The notes: generated from the sequence alone by a model not told the origin. Shown: positions 27,262 to 38,200, numbered from the stretch's first letter. The stretch is DNA of 62,793 bases from a virus (IMGVR_UViG_3300023096_000006:1-62793); one strand, 5' to 3'. A program made the numbers and translations.

Positions 27262-27684
27262 CTATACAGTGCGTCGAGAATACGGGTTATCGGTGTCGTC
27301 TAGAGAAGCGCCTGTAGCCAGAGTCGTGTACCTCAGAAGCTCCTGCTCCAGGTAAGCGATGCGGTCTTCCTTGTCCTTGATACGACGTTCAAGGTCCGCG
27401 ATACGCTCTTCCAGCTTGACGCGCAGAGCGAAGCCTTCACGAGAATTCTTCTCTAGCTGAGAAATGTATTCGCGCAAGTCCTTGGTAGTTTCTTCCAAGG
27501 CAGAGCGGTCAGCGCGGCTGTCAGCAATACCTTCCTTGAAGAATGTCAGGACGGCAGTGACCTCAGCGGTACGGTCAGCAGGCGTGCGTAGCTTCTTGTT
27601 GAGAATGACCTGTGTTACAACGGAAGCCGCCGTAACAATAGCTACACCGACTCCACTACCCAGGAGAAGGCTAAGTAGGTCCAT
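27262..27684 (-). CDS. Membrane-anchored coiled-coil protein, 140 aa
   Basis: One N-terminal transmembrane helix (LLLGSGVGVAIVTAASVVTQVIL, residues 5-27) is followed by a long coiled coil (ETTKDLREYISQLEKNS ... RIKDKEDRIAYLEQELL, 60-115). The layout of an inner-membrane anchor plus coiled coil resembles i-spanins or bitopic lysis accessory proteins. It is directly coupled (ATG next to stop) with the multi-span protein upstream and lies in the late region, so a lysis function is reasonable but unproven. Confidence 0.72.
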   Translation of the reverse strand: MDLLSLLLGSGVGVAIVTAASVVTQVILNKKLRTPADRTAEVTAVLTFFKEGIADSRADRSALEETTKDLREYISQLEKNSREGFALRVKLEERIADLERRIKDKEDRIAYLEQELLRYTTLATGASLDDTDNPYSRRTV

Positions 27685-28145
27685 TAGATTTCTTCCTCTG
27701 CTGTCTCATCCTTAGCCGTGTCGTGTGCTTCGAAGAAGAATCGAGGAACAATAATGATGGCGCGGTACAAGTACATGGCTAGAATTGCGATAGCAAAGAT
27801 AACAGCTGAGTTGAATCTAGCCTCGCCGTCTGCAATCAAAGCAAGACTGGACGCAATATAAGCAAACGGTCCAACCGCCGCCAGAATGAGTCCCACGAGT
27901 TCGACAGAAACACCCAATACCCCTACTCTGCCTGGGAATTGTGAGGCCAAGTAACCCAAGATTTTTGTGGCGGAGCCCACCACAGCAACCGACATGCAGA
28001 TATTCAGAATGAGTGTGTCAACACGACCCTGCACAAAAGACTCTGGTGGAGACGCGATGATGAATAGCGGCCACCAGATACCTGCGATACCCAGCACTAC
28101 TGACCAGGCGTAGTGCCTGACTCGTAGCCTTTTGAGATTCTTCAT
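27684..28145 (-). CDS. Four-span membrane protein, holin candidate, 153 aa
   Basis: Basic N-terminus (MKNLKRLRVRHY) then four hydrophobic stretches: AWSVVLGIAGIWWPLFIIA, TLILNICMSVAVVGSATKILGYLA, VSVELVGLILAAVGPFAYIASSLALI and AVIFAIAILAMYLYRAIIIV. The acidic C-terminus is hydrophilic. It has GAGGAGGG before the ATG and a late motif at 28188-28199. Membrane topology and late expression fit a holin or another lysis regulator. A second holin-like gene lies at 32578-33114. Confidence 0.65.
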   Translation of the reverse strand: MKNLKRLRVRHYAWSVVLGIAGIWWPLFIIASPPESFVQGRVDTLILNICMSVAVVGSATKILGYLASQFPGRVGVLGVSVELVGLILAAVGPFAYIASSLALIADGEARFNSAVIFAIAILAMYLYRAIIIVPRFFFEAHDTAKDETAEEEI

Positions 28146-28187
28146 GTCCCTCCTCAGAGAACGAGAGACGAATACGTTGCCCTCAAG

Positions 28188-28199
28188 TTCTACTATCGC
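28188..28199 (-). promoter_or_regulatory. Late motif GCGATAGTAGAA
   Basis: Copy upstream of the membrane/coiled-coil cassette starting at 28145. It sits in the loop between AAGTTC and GAACTT, a feature not seen at other copies. About 43 bases to the ATG. Confidence 0.7.
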
Positions 28200-28234
28200 T
28201 TGAACTTACACGCAGCGAGGGTTCGTAAGAGGGT

Positions 28235-31198
28235 TTAGGCAGGGTGACAAGCCTTCATGAATGGAGCAAAAGCCTTGCCGTGAAGCATGGAGCCCTCCTG
28301 TGACAGGTGGAGCCCGTCACTGGAAACGTAGGGACTCATGTCGAATGGAGTTAGGGTCGAAACAAGTGTGCCTGATGGGTTGTAGATTTGACCGTTCGCG
28401 ACTGTGGCGCTGTAGTACGGACGAACAAACCATGCCCCGTATGTCTGAGAGCTTGTCTTCAAAGCAGCGTCAACGGCTGGACCCTGAGTCCACTGTGTGC
28501 TAGGTCCGATACTGCTCGTGATGAGCAATGCGTTAGGAAGAGCGGCGCGTAGTGTGCTCAAAACTGTGTCACTTGCAGACCCAACAGTGGAAGCCGCGAC
28601 ATTGTTGTTCAGGTCGTTACCGGCAGAGCCGATGATTACCGTCTCAGGGTTTCTAGCAATGACATCTGCCAGACGTGTGGAGTTCGCATAGGGAACTGTG
28701 TCACCGTTACGAGCGTATCCAGAACCAGAAGAACCGGCGTTAAACCAGTTGTCGTACCCGAGAGAGTGGGCGATGTAGTTGATGTAGCTGTGTACACCAG
28801 AGTACGTAGCGTACGCCTCGTCTCCCTGAGGGGACGTATGTCCCCACTCACCAGTCATGTGGTTAAGACCGGAAGAACCAGACTCACCGATGAATGCAAT
28901 GGTGTGCCCGATTGCAGGAGGAGCCTGGAAAGAAGCGCCCGAGTTTACACGGATGCCTGCAAGCTCACACAGCACCGTGATTTCGATGGTGCGGTACACA
29001 GCAGTAGGGAAGACTAGTTTCAAGAAACCTGCGGTTCCCTGGCCAAGGATGAACGGGTCATTCTCCATGCCCAGCGTTCCATCATTCTTGATGTAGCCAT
29101 AGTTCTGGGTCCACTTGCCATCTACCTTTACACGAACAGGTACATGCAGAGATGTGTTACCGGTGGCGACCATATCGGCTCGTCCACGCAGCGCAATCTC
29201 AATCTCCGTGGCATTGGTACGGAACCTTGGCCCCCATGGGGAAAGCTGGCGCGGGTTAGAGCTAGAAGGTGTTCCTGTGTCAGCGACGAATGGAGGGCGG
29301 TAGTAACCACTGGAGACAAGCTCCAAGGACGTTCCCTTGCCTGAGCCCGTCAGAACGATATTCGAGTCTGTGATGGGGACAAGAGTCGTGCCCAGTGTTG
29401 CGGTGGTGCTCTTAGAGGCCGTAGGAGCCGTAGCCATCGTCCAAGCTGTCTCCATCGTAGGCATCTGAGACTGACGAAGAGAGCCGCCAAATCCTGCACC
29501 GTCTCTAGAGAAGACTAGCTTGGTGCCTACGTACAGGCGGTCCAACCTGTGGTTCTGATAGTACAGCCGGTCCAGTGGACCAACGGTTCCTTGGTAAAGA
29601 GGAGAAGGTGTCTCAACAGGAGGTGTTACTCCTGAGCCTGGCAGGTAGAACAAGAACGTATTTGATGTCGTAGAGCCACCAAAGTTACCCTGGAAGACTG
29701 CGTTGGATGCAGCCGTGGCAACGATGGTGCTTGTGATAGCTCGGTAGTTTCCACCCAGAGCAGGCTCAAAAGAGCGTTGAGTACCCGTGTAGGTAGCCGT
29801 ACCAGAGACTAGTCCAAATGTTCCTACTGACGTTACCGTGCTGAAAGCCAGCGCAACGTTAGCGTACATACCGGCACCATTGATAGGTGGGGTTGCATAC
29901 AGCGAAGAGCTTGTGTTGTTGTCAAAGTACGCAACGGTGACACCAGCAGTGTTGACTCCTCGGAAGACAAAGCCCTTAGAGAATCCCGTACCGGTACCAG
30001 CGGAAGCAGGTACCGTAAAGGTGACGGTGGAAGCTGAAGCATTTGACGTAGTGAATGTACGACGGAAGGTGCGGTAGAAAATCAAGTTCTCTTGCTGTTG
30101 AGAACCAATTTCAGTCCAGCCAGCAGGAGGTGTTACAGCCCCTGAGGCGAAGAATCCAATAACGGCTACGGCAGTGTCGTCAGTGTTGTACGGAGGAAGG
30201 TTCAGCGTCACTGAGGTTGAACTGGTGTCGCTGTTCTCCCACCACGCGCCTACACCAATGTAGGTCGGTACTGTAGGCGCGGTGTTGCTCAGCGTGACAG
30301 TGACCGTAGAGCTTGTTCCTACGTTTCCCGCCGCGTCGTAAGCCTTGGCTACCAGCGAAGTGGAACCATTGGTGTAAAGCGTTGTGTCCAGGGAGTAGCT
30401 GAAGGTGCCAGAGCCTAGTGTCGCGTCTCCTACCTCCGCGCCATTAACAAGAATTGCTACACGTGAGACGCCTACAGCATCCGTTGCCGTACCAGAAACA
30501 GTGATAGTCCCGGACTGGCTAGATGAGTTTGATGGAGCCGTGATGGCTACTGCTGGAGCAGTTGTGTCTCCACCGCCACCGGACTCTACTAGAGCGATAG
30601 AGCGCACCGTGGAGGTCGTGTTCGACCCGGAGAAGTCGGTGAGCATACGTCCAGAAGAAGCGGACGTAATAGCAGCGTCAAAGATGAACTGACGCATAGA
30701 AGCCAGTGGGATGGTTTCGTATGCACGAAGCGTCTGACTAGCTGTAATGGTACCGGACGTTAGCTGAGAGGCGTAGGTTCGAGCAGCGTAGATGGTTCCC
30801 CACGTGGCCACAAACATGGGAGAAGCTGTTGTGAAGGCAGCGCTCTGTGCCCAGCTAGCGGAAGTACCGTTGTGAGAATCGTAGGGGGAGCCGCTGACAT
30901 CTACGTTAGAACCCGAGTAAGAAACTGCCAGACCCCAAGCCTGAGCGACAGGCAGGGTCCACGCAACAGAGGCAGCAGACATGGGCGTCGTGCGCTTGTA
31001 AGAACGTGTCCAAGCAGAACCAGAAACAAGAGCGGTACCTACCTCAGTCCATCCCGAAGGAGGAGTAAGAGGGGTTCCCGTCTGAAGAAGAATCCAGACA
31101 AGTCCGATACCGCCTGATGGGATGGCAGGAGTATCTACGTTGAGAGTGGTGGTGCTTGTGTCACTGTTTACACCTACGCCGCTGAATGCGATGGCCAT
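28235..31198 (-). CDS. Adhesin-like tail protein with SGNH/GDSL-hydrolase domain, 987 aa
   Basis: Residues 1-200 and about 305-520 are two copies of one beta module (PPSGWTEVGT.../PPAGWTEIGS...). Between them lies an Ig-like domain (AVAITAPSNSSSQSGTITVSGTATDAVGVS). The C-terminal 220 residues form an SGNH hydrolase: FIGESGSSG (block I), SAGNDLN (block III) and SSDGLHLSQEG (block V, Asp-x-x-His). The central joining part carries a short PLYQGTVGPLDRLYYQNHRLDRLYVG piece. The protein probably binds host surface polymer and de-esterifies it. Last of the tail genes. Confidence 0.82.
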   Translation of the reverse strand: MAIAFSGVGVNSDTSTTTLNVDTPAIPSGGIGLVWILLQTGTPLTPPSGWTEVGTALVSGSAWTRSYKRTTPMSAASVAWTLPVAQAWGLAVSYSGSNVDVSGSPYDSHNGTSASWAQSAAFTTASPMFVATWGTIYAARTYASQLTSGTITASQTLRAYETIPLASMRQFIFDAAITSASSGRMLTDFSGSNTTSTVRSIALVESGGGGDTTAPAVAITAPSNSSSQSGTITVSGTATDAVGVSRVAILVNGAEVGDATLGSGTFSYSLDTTLYTNGSTSLVAKAYDAAGNVGTSSTVTVTLSNTAPTVPTYIGVGAWWENSDTSSTSVTLNLPPYNTDDTAVAVIGFFASGAVTPPAGWTEIGSQQQENLIFYRTFRRTFTTSNASASTVTFTVPASAGTGTGFSKGFVFRGVNTAGVTVAYFDNNTSSSLYATPPINGAGMYANVALAFSTVTSVGTFGLVSGTATYTGTQRSFEPALGGNYRAITSTIVATAASNAVFQGNFGGSTTSNTFLFYLPGSGVTPPVETPSPLYQGTVGPLDRLYYQNHRLDRLYVGTKLVFSRDGAGFGGSLRQSQMPTMETAWTMATAPTASKSTTATLGTTLVPITDSNIVLTGSGKGTSLELVSSGYYRPPFVADTGTPSSSNPRQLSPWGPRFRTNATEIEIALRGRADMVATGNTSLHVPVRVKVDGKWTQNYGYIKNDGTLGMENDPFILGQGTAGFLKLVFPTAVYRTIEITVLCELAGIRVNSGASFQAPPAIGHTIAFIGESGSSGLNHMTGEWGHTSPQGDEAYATYSGVHSYINYIAHSLGYDNWFNAGSSGSGYARNGDTVPYANSTRLADVIARNPETVIIGSAGNDLNNNVAASTVGSASDTVLSTLRAALPNALLITSSIGPSTQWTQGPAVDAALKTSSQTYGAWFVRPYYSATVANGQIYNPSGTLVSTLTPFDMSPYVSSDGLHLSQEGSMLHGKAFAPFMKACHPA

Positions 31199-31201
31199 AG
31201 G

Positions 31202-32548
31202 TTATCCCTCGATTGCGTAGAAAATGTATGCCGTGTAAGAGCCTAGAGCATCATACTGCGCCTGAGTACCCGTCCATACGCTGGCAGCAAGTGCAGCCTT
31301 GACAAAAGCTGTCGTAGCGATAGACGTGTCATTGTCGGAAGTTGCAGGAGTGGGGGCAGTCGGGTCACCTGTGAAAACTGGAGACGCCAAAGGAGCTAGC
31401 GTGGAGTGCGTGTGGTCACCAAGAGCAACCGTTGAGCTTGTTGTTCCGGTAGGAATCTGCGCAATAGGCAAGATTCCTGTGATATTGGCGTCAGTTAGCG
31501 CATGGCCATGAACCGTTGCAGCCTTACCCGCCAGGTCAGTGACAAGGTTTGTTACATCTGACTGCGCATGGGTATGAACCGTTGGGGCCTTACCGGCTAG
31601 GTCGGTAACAAGATTTGTTACATCTGACTGAGCAATAGCCGCGAAGGCGGCGAGCGCGGACGCTCCACCTGACCTAAGAAAGAAGCCTGCGGTTCCTGGA
31701 GCGATAGTTTGCTGAGCACTCGTGGCTGTCGTACCCGCAGCGATAAGTCCATAAGCCGTGGTTGCCGTTGTACGACCGCTTCCACCGTTAGCTACCGGAA
31801 TAGCTCCCGTGATAGAGATAGTCGGGTTACCTGCGGCACCTGAACCGTTAGAAACGGAAATGTACGTGGACCCGGTAATGGTACGGGTGGTGTATGTGTC
31901 GGTACCTGTACGGGTTACCATACCCGCAGTTGTAGCGGCCAGGAAGGCTGTCAAGGCAGCAGTCACTAGCTGACGGTTGTTGAGAGCCGTCTGAAGGTCT
32001 GTCTGAGACGACAGCGTTCCAGTAATGCCACCCCAGGCAGTCGAGCCACCTCCACCACTTCCACCAGCGGCAGAAATGGTCAACGTGTTAGACGTGTCGT
32101 TGTAGTCAACGGTGACGTTAGCACCGGCTACGACAAACGCGCCTACGATGTCCTGTACAGCCTCTGTGAGGTCCGTAACGCTCGCTGAGGTGTGAGTGTG
32201 GTCACCTAGAGCTACTGTCGAGCTTGTCGTTCCTGTAGGAATCTGTGCGAAAGGTAGGATTCCTGTGATGTTGGAGTCTGTCAGGGCGTGACCGTGAACG
32301 GTGTTTGCTTTCCCTGAGAGAAGAGAACTCACGCGAGTCTGAAAAGTGAGAGGTGTAAGAACCCTGGTCGCGTCAGTACCTGTGTTGACTTCAGTCTGTG
32401 TAGCAAGTTCAACGACACCTGGGGAGCTTGTAGAACCATTGTTCAGCAAGCCCCCCAGTTCGTTTAGGGCAGCACTTACAGCATTCGCCCACACCGTCTG
32501 CCCGGAATCACCAGGAGAGATTGTGGTTTCGAATGAGTAGGTTGGCAT
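31202..32548 (-). CDS. Tail fibre protein with internal repeats, 448 aa
   Basis: The N-terminus SFETTISPGDSGQTVWANAVSAALNELG is a typical phage fibre start, followed by GVVELATQTEVNTGTDATRVLTPLTF, a motif common to trimeric fibres. Two long repeats share GHALTD(S/A)NITGILP(F/I)AQIPTGTTSSTVALGDHTH, one near residues 85-125 and one near 340-390, with SDVTNLVTDLAGKA units between. Gly/Ser-rich hinges lie in the middle. It likely forms a trimeric fibre for receptor contact. Confidence 0.83.
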   Translation of the reverse strand: MPTYSFETTISPGDSGQTVWANAVSAALNELGGLLNNGSTSSPGVVELATQTEVNTGTDATRVLTPLTFQTRVSSLLSGKANTVHGHALTDSNITGILPFAQIPTGTTSSTVALGDHTHTSASVTDLTEAVQDIVGAFVVAGANVTVDYNDTSNTLTISAAGGSGGGGSTAWGGITGTLSSQTDLQTALNNRQLVTAALTAFLAATTAGMVTRTGTDTYTTRTITGSTYISVSNGSGAAGNPTISITGAIPVANGGSGRTTATTAYGLIAAGTTATSAQQTIAPGTAGFFLRSGGASALAAFAAIAQSDVTNLVTDLAGKAPTVHTHAQSDVTNLVTDLAGKAATVHGHALTDANITGILPIAQIPTGTTSSTVALGDHTHSTLAPLASPVFTGDPTAPTPATSDNDTSIATTAFVKAALAASVWTGTQAQYDALGSYTAYIFYAIEG

Positions 32549-32577
32549 AGTTGTTCCTTAGCCCTATTGGTGTGGAA

Positions 32578-33114
32578 TTAGATGTCGCGACCGTCGCCGT
32601 TGTGTCCTTCTTCTACTGCAACATCTTCGGTTGTCTTGACCTCAACCGTGACGGGCTCAGCCGTCTCGATAACAGCGTCGTTGACAACTACGGCGTCTGC
32701 AACAACAGGTGTTGCAATCTCGCTGGCGTCGAACTGTACTTCCTTAGGAGTGATGACAGCCAGTACAGCAGCAAAGGCAGTCAAACCGAAGGATGTGTAC
32801 TGTAGCGCCATGTTGGCCCAGTCACCAGAGACGATACCCAGAGCAACAACGGAAGCAGCTACCGTAGTAGCCAGACCGTAGATAGTTGCACGACCGGCAG
32901 TACCAAACCAGCGGGCAGCCTCAGTTGGCTTCAGGTTGAACAGAGCCAGAGCACCACCGAAGACCTGTAGGGCAGCGGCGACGATAGCCATGATTGGCTC
33001 AACCTGTCCGGGCAGGACTAGTCCTGCGGTGACAAGGATAGGAGCCAGTGCCGCGATGGCTGTATACAGCTTCTCACGAGTCGCTGGCGTAAACCAGTTT
33101 CTAATAACGTTCAT
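32578..33114 (-). CDS. Holin-like protein, 178 aa
   Basis: The first 130 residues have four hydrophobic segments: YTAIAALAPILVTAGLVLPG, IMAIVAAALQVFGGALALFNL, ATIYGLATTVAASVVALGIVS and YTSFGLTAFAAVLAVIT. The N-terminus WFTPATREKLYTAIAALAP resembles r1t-type phage holins. A long acidic tail (VEVKTTEDVAVEEGHNGDGRDI) follows. A late motif (33153-33164) precedes it. It is located between two fibre genes. No endolysin gene is adjacent, so pairing is unclear. Confidence 0.7.
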   Translation of the reverse strand: MNVIRNWFTPATREKLYTAIAALAPILVTAGLVLPGQVEPIMAIVAAALQVFGGALALFNLKPTEAARWFGTAGRATIYGLATTVAASVVALGIVSGDWANMALQYTSFGLTAFAAVLAVITPKEVQFDASEIATPVVADAVVVNDAVIETAEPVTVEVKTTEDVAVEEGHNGDGRDI

Positions 33115-33152
33115 TGGGGACTCCTCGTATGGGGGGTAGACATGCCCCTGCC

Positions 33153-33164
33153 TTCTACTATCGC
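33153..33164 (-). promoter_or_regulatory. Late motif GCGATAGTAGAA
   Basis: Copy directly after the stop of the gene at 33167-35215 and 39 bases before the holin-like ATG at 33114. It would drive the holin-like gene and the two fibre genes that follow. Confidence 0.72.
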
Positions 33165-33166
33165 GC

Positions 33167-35215
33167 TTAGGCGAGGGCAGTCACGCTAATCCAGGCGGCA
33201 GACCCACTACCTACAGCGTTCATCGTAAGGTTAGACAAGCTAATGGTAAAGCCGTCATATGCCACGGTGTCGTTGTTTCCCAGCCACCCGGAACCAATGG
33301 TGTTTCCGGCGATACCAAAGTGTGTATCTCGCCACTCGAACCTCTTCTGGTTCTGGCTACCTTCCGTCGTCATAGGTTCAGACACTTCAATGTAACCGGA
33401 GTGACCTTGAGCACCCATAGAAGGGAATCCAATTTGCGGGATACCCATAGAAGTAGTTTGCGTCAGTGCGGTGGTGTTACTTCCGTAGATGCTGTGCTGG
33501 TTGTAGTTGTTACCTCCAGCAGTATCAGACCCTAGTCTCCGCAGCTTAATCCACGCACCGTTTTCGTCTCCGGTGTAGTAGCTGTAGTTGATTCGGTACC
33601 TTTTGAACTCTGGCGTGAAGATTCCATCGAAACTCCAAGACCGGGTACCCGGAGTTAGGTTGATGCGACCTGTTAGTGGGTCGAACGTCCAATCGGGACT
33701 CGTGTTCGTAGGCTTCATGAACTTGGTCGTCTTATCGTGGACCTTTAGCCCATTCTGGTAAATCTGCCCACCAACATCCAGGGCACCAAGTTCGTGGTAC
33801 TTATTCACGCCCAGACCAGCCGGTGCCCAGTGCATGAAGATAGCAGCAACGGTAATTGTAGAAATAGCGGCAGACGTGTTGTAACGGTCAATGACCTCCA
33901 TGCGAATGTCATAGGACTTATCAATGTCGAAAGGTCCGGGAATGACATCTACAGGGTCAGCACCGCCACCCATGCTGTTCCAGCTAATCTTTCCGGCAGC
34001 AGGAGTAATGGTCTTCTTCAGCGTCCACGCGGTCGTTCCACGAAGACGAGTGTAAATCTTCAACTGCATGATGTTGCGCTGTGTCGTGTTCATCAAAGAC
34101 TGCACAGCAGCGGCCATTTGAACCCTGAAGTAGGTGCCGTCATCTACGTCCACGGTTCCGTCAGAAAGGGCTCTTTGAACGAGGAAGTTAGACACAGAGG
34201 GAGAAGCATACGGCAGTACCGTGATGTTTCTTGTTTCTGTCTTTGTTCGGTTACGAGAGTCCTGAACAAGGAAGGTGACAGGAACTGTTCCAGAAGCCGC
34301 GATAGGTGCAGATGTTCCAGATGCGCCCTCAACGTTCTGCCCAGCGACAGACATGCGTTGAGTGTTGATAGTCGAGCCTAGAGCACCCGCAGCACCCGAA
34401 ATGGAATAGCTCAGAGTAGAGATACCCTGCACGTAAGCCCCAACGCTGGCAGCAACTCCCGCAGTACCTTCAGAAAGGGTGGGATTTCCTGACCATGTGG
34501 GAACAACCGAAGACGGAACGTAGACACGGTAAAGCTGGTCTACCCAGCCAATCAGGGTTCCGCCGTTGTAGGTGTGTGTACGCAGAGTTCCTACACCGGT
34601 ATCGGAGGTAGGGATTTGGTTCGCTAGAGAAAGCGGAGGAGTCCAGTTTGCATCATGACCAACACCTGTGAAGGCGCGGCCTGAAGCATTTCCAAAGTAG
34701 TAGTCAGCCGTGTGAGTGAAGCTCGCAGAGGCACGGTTCATCACCAGATAGGCATTAGAACCTAGCGTCAGATTGTCGTAGGCCGGATTAATCCACGAAG
34801 GAGAAGAAGTACGTGGAATTGTAGGGAAATCGTCAAACCAGGCAGTGTGCTGTTCGTTGATAGAACCGTACTGCAAATGCATACGGAGCGTTACGCCACC
34901 CCGACCACCATCGGCGTTGTGGCCGATGTTCATGTACCAGTCGCCGTCGTTCCATCGAACAGCGCCGTTACCATAGCCTGATGGAAGGAACGGGTTTCCG
35001 TAGTGCTCACCGAACTGGCCTGAGCCGTCTACAGAACCTCTCTGCCATCCCTGACCCGCGTAGTTAGAACCTGAGGTAGCACCTGGACCACTGACGTTAC
35101 GGAGACGGAACTTCAGCGTCGTGTAGTTACCGTTGATGTCCTGCCCTACCCGGTCGCACTCCAGGTAGAAAGATGTGGCTGGACCACTCTTAGATACGCC
35201 AATTCTGTCAGTCAT
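33167..35215 (-). CDS. DUF859-like minor tail/receptor-binding protein, 682 aa
   Basis: The layout matches the DUF859 family of siphophage minor structural proteins: N-terminal beta domain with repeated W and Y residues (GDWYMNIGHNADGGRGGVTLRMHL), a middle Ig-like part (PTWSGNPTLSEGTAGVAASVGAYVQGISTLSYSISG...GTVPVTFLVQDSRNRTKTETRNI), then FMHWAPAGLGVNKYHELGALDVGGQIYQNGLKV, a triple-strand turning point. The C-terminal 170 residues are a beta domain probably forming the tip. ATG overlaps the hub gene stop (TAATG). Confidence 0.75.
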   Translation of the reverse strand: MTDRIGVSKSGPATSFYLECDRVGQDINGNYTTLKFRLRNVSGPGATSGSNYAGQGWQRGSVDGSGQFGEHYGNPFLPSGYGNGAVRWNDGDWYMNIGHNADGGRGGVTLRMHLQYGSINEQHTAWFDDFPTIPRTSSPSWINPAYDNLTLGSNAYLVMNRASASFTHTADYYFGNASGRAFTGVGHDANWTPPLSLANQIPTSDTGVGTLRTHTYNGGTLIGWVDQLYRVYVPSSVVPTWSGNPTLSEGTAGVAASVGAYVQGISTLSYSISGAAGALGSTINTQRMSVAGQNVEGASGTSAPIAASGTVPVTFLVQDSRNRTKTETRNITVLPYASPSVSNFLVQRALSDGTVDVDDGTYFRVQMAAAVQSLMNTTQRNIMQLKIYTRLRGTTAWTLKKTITPAAGKISWNSMGGGADPVDVIPGPFDIDKSYDIRMEVIDRYNTSAAISTITVAAIFMHWAPAGLGVNKYHELGALDVGGQIYQNGLKVHDKTTKFMKPTNTSPDWTFDPLTGRINLTPGTRSWSFDGIFTPEFKRYRINYSYYTGDENGAWIKLRRLGSDTAGGNNYNQHSIYGSNTTALTQTTSMGIPQIGFPSMGAQGHSGYIEVSEPMTTEGSQNQKRFEWRDTHFGIAGNTIGSGWLGNNDTVAYDGFTISLSNLTMNAVGSGSAAWISVTALA

Positions 35216-38200
35216 TAAACAGCCTTTACTACAGTTCCGTTGCCATACTGCTCTAGCTTGTGCTTAGCCAAAACAACTTCCTGACCAACGAAGGAGGGAA
35301 CAACCATTCTCTGTGCTTCCCAGTAAGACACGATTACGCCGTCCTGGATAATCTCAATCCTATCGTTCTTCAAGAACAACTTGAAAGCACTATCGGTTTT
35401 ACCGATGATGGCACCTTCGGGACCGAAGGAATAGTACGTCTGAAGGTCGGTAACAGCCGTCTTGGTGTTGTTGAGGTCACCCTGAAGAGCATTGTCTCGC
35501 TGGATGAGAATGTTGACCGATTGGTTGCTGGAAATGTCCAAACTCTGGCCCACGTCAGCAGAAATCTCACGCGCAGTGATGGAGCCCGCAATGAAGTGGT
35601 CACCAGTGAAAGTCTCAGCCTTTACGTTGCGACCTTCAATAGTCTCACCCTGAATGTGGTTACCCGTAATGGAACCACCAGAAATGTTGACTCCGGTAAC
35701 CGCTTCCTCGCCCAGCATGGCCGTGGTGATAATCTCACGTGCCACAACGTCATCCACGCTGATAGTGGCACTAGCTGACGTTGCTGAAACAGCAATTCGC
35801 ATGAACTTAGCGTCAGAAGGTGGCACTGCCTTACCCACGAAAAGAGCGGGGGTCGTGGTTAGGTTAGACGCGGGCGCAACAATGTCATACGCCTCGGAAG
35901 CCGGTGTGGTCTTGTCACCCAGGAAGTAGTAAGCCACCAGGGAGAATCCACTAACCACCGACGCCGTGGCGTTGGCGCGAGCAGACACGTAGTACCCAGC
36001 GTTGATGCCCTGGGGTCCGATGGGGATGTACCGGTCAGAAGTCTGTCCGACTACGAGGTCGATTTCCAGACCGTCTGGCTCGAAGCCTCGGACAAGCTGA
36101 AGCGCCTTAGCTCCCGCAAGGGGGGAAGTGATGATGGACGCAGAGGCACCAGCAGAGTAGCGCTGGATAACCTGCCAACCGTTCAGGTCGTCCTCAAAGC
36201 TACCGTTGAAAACAAGATTGTTGCTAGGTAGCGCTCCAGTGATGTCTCCCGAAGCAACGCCGCTGACAACGATAGAAGAACTTGCCGAAGGAGTCGATGG
36301 TACGTCGTAAGGGTCCATACCGACTAGGCGGTAATCGTACGCCCCTCCTACTACGACAGACGTGTCAATCATCGAACCAGCGATGATAGAGCCTACTTCT
36401 ACCCAGGAGTCCGTAGATTCCACGACGGACGCAGAAGCCTGAGCCGTTCCCAGCCAGCGGTAGCGCGTCTTGGGGTCAGTAGATGTCGTAGCTCCAGAGA
36501 AGTAGTCGCCCTCGGCAACATTGACCTTCTCCACCAGTACTTCAGTGACGTCAATGGTGTAGCCAGTAGGTGCACCGCTCTTGACGACTGCCAGACCTGC
36601 CGACGTGGAAGGAGTAGTTGCACTTGTCGTGGCTACGAAGTCCACAACTGTCTCACCGGCAGGAAGGTCTACAGAAGCTCCCAGGACAGAACCTGTTGCA
36701 CTGGCAACCGCAGGACGTAGGTTTAGCGTTACTCCACCCAGAGCGTGGGAAGAGCGCACGCGGAACCGCCAACGGAAGGTTGTGCTAGCGGTCAGGGCTG
36801 TACCCAGACGAAGCTCAATGACACGAGAGTTCGAGTTGTCAACACGGGTAGCACGAACCGCTGTGTTGATGCTTCCAGGCATGTCGGTGACAGTGGAGAG
36901 CGTGAACGCAGCCGATGTACTGAAGTTGGTCGTTGTGCGAGCTTCAGGGTTGATGAAGAGGTTACGACGGGTTTCCTGCCATACACCGGATGTAACACCC
37001 GTGCGGATGCGGTCTACTCGTACTCTACGCAAGTAGCCTGGTGCGGGAGCGCCACCCATCAAGCCATCCCAGCGGATGTTTACAGTGCCCAGCTTGGAAG
37101 TCAGGATAGGAGCCGAAGGAGCTAGAAGAGGCGTAGCAGGCGCGGCAGCGACCAGTCCGACCTCCGTCGAGAAGGGACCTGGACCGCCTGTACGGGTGGT
37201 AGCACGAACCTTGAAGGCCCACTCGTCACCTGGACGGAAGCCTGACAGGTAGGCCATCGAGTCGAAGACGACAGCTAGAAGAGTGGATTCCGTGTTAGGT
37301 AGGAGACGGCCCCATACTTCATATTCTTGAATCTCGATAGTGCCATAGCCGGTACCCGTGATAACGGGGTTCCACACCAGGCCGTAGTCTGCGGACTCAG
37401 TACCCGCGTCGGTCCACTTACCCACGGACGATGCTACAAGGCCCGTAGGAGCGTCTGCAACGCTTCCTAGAGGGCTTCCTGGCGGCTGGTTGATGACAGT
37501 CGGGGGAAGGTTAGAACTGTTGGCAAATCCTCCACCGATGGCTGATGTACCAGATACGCGGGAAATCCACTTCTCTAGCTCAGCTTGACGGTCCTTGAAG
37601 ATTGTGTCGAACTCGATAGCAAAGATTGGACGACCAGTGTTCGAGTCCTCTGTGAAAGAAATCGACATGACCCGGCGAGATTCGAGAACCCCAGGCACTT
37701 CACCTGGAGCAGAAATGATGTCACCGACATTGAAGTCTAGGAAAGGAATCATTCCCTCTACAGGGATGATTTCGAACGTGGCGCTCTTCTCAGGAAGGGC
37801 TTTCTGACGGAACAGTTCATCAACCAGAGGCTTTGCACCTGAAGTCGATAGACCTGTGGCCATCTGTGACTCAATACGACCGTACTTTGCCACGGAAGCA
37901 GACTCAGCAGGGTTGACAATCTGCTCGCTCCAGCCCTCATTAGAGTTCAGAATGAGGGTGTTGACAATCTCAGCTTGCCCGGTTTCATCAGCAGAAAGAA
38001 GATTGTGACCAGCAGAGAGAATGATGGCAGGGCCACCGTTCGCAGCGGCAACACTACGGTCAACCCCGCGCTTTCTCCACGCATACATGTTGAGAGTGCC
38101 TGGGTCAACGTAAACGTCTGCGCCTAGCTCTTCTACGGCGTCAATAACATCTTCATAGGTCGAGCCCGTGCCAAAGGACCAGGGCACAGGGTCACCCCAC

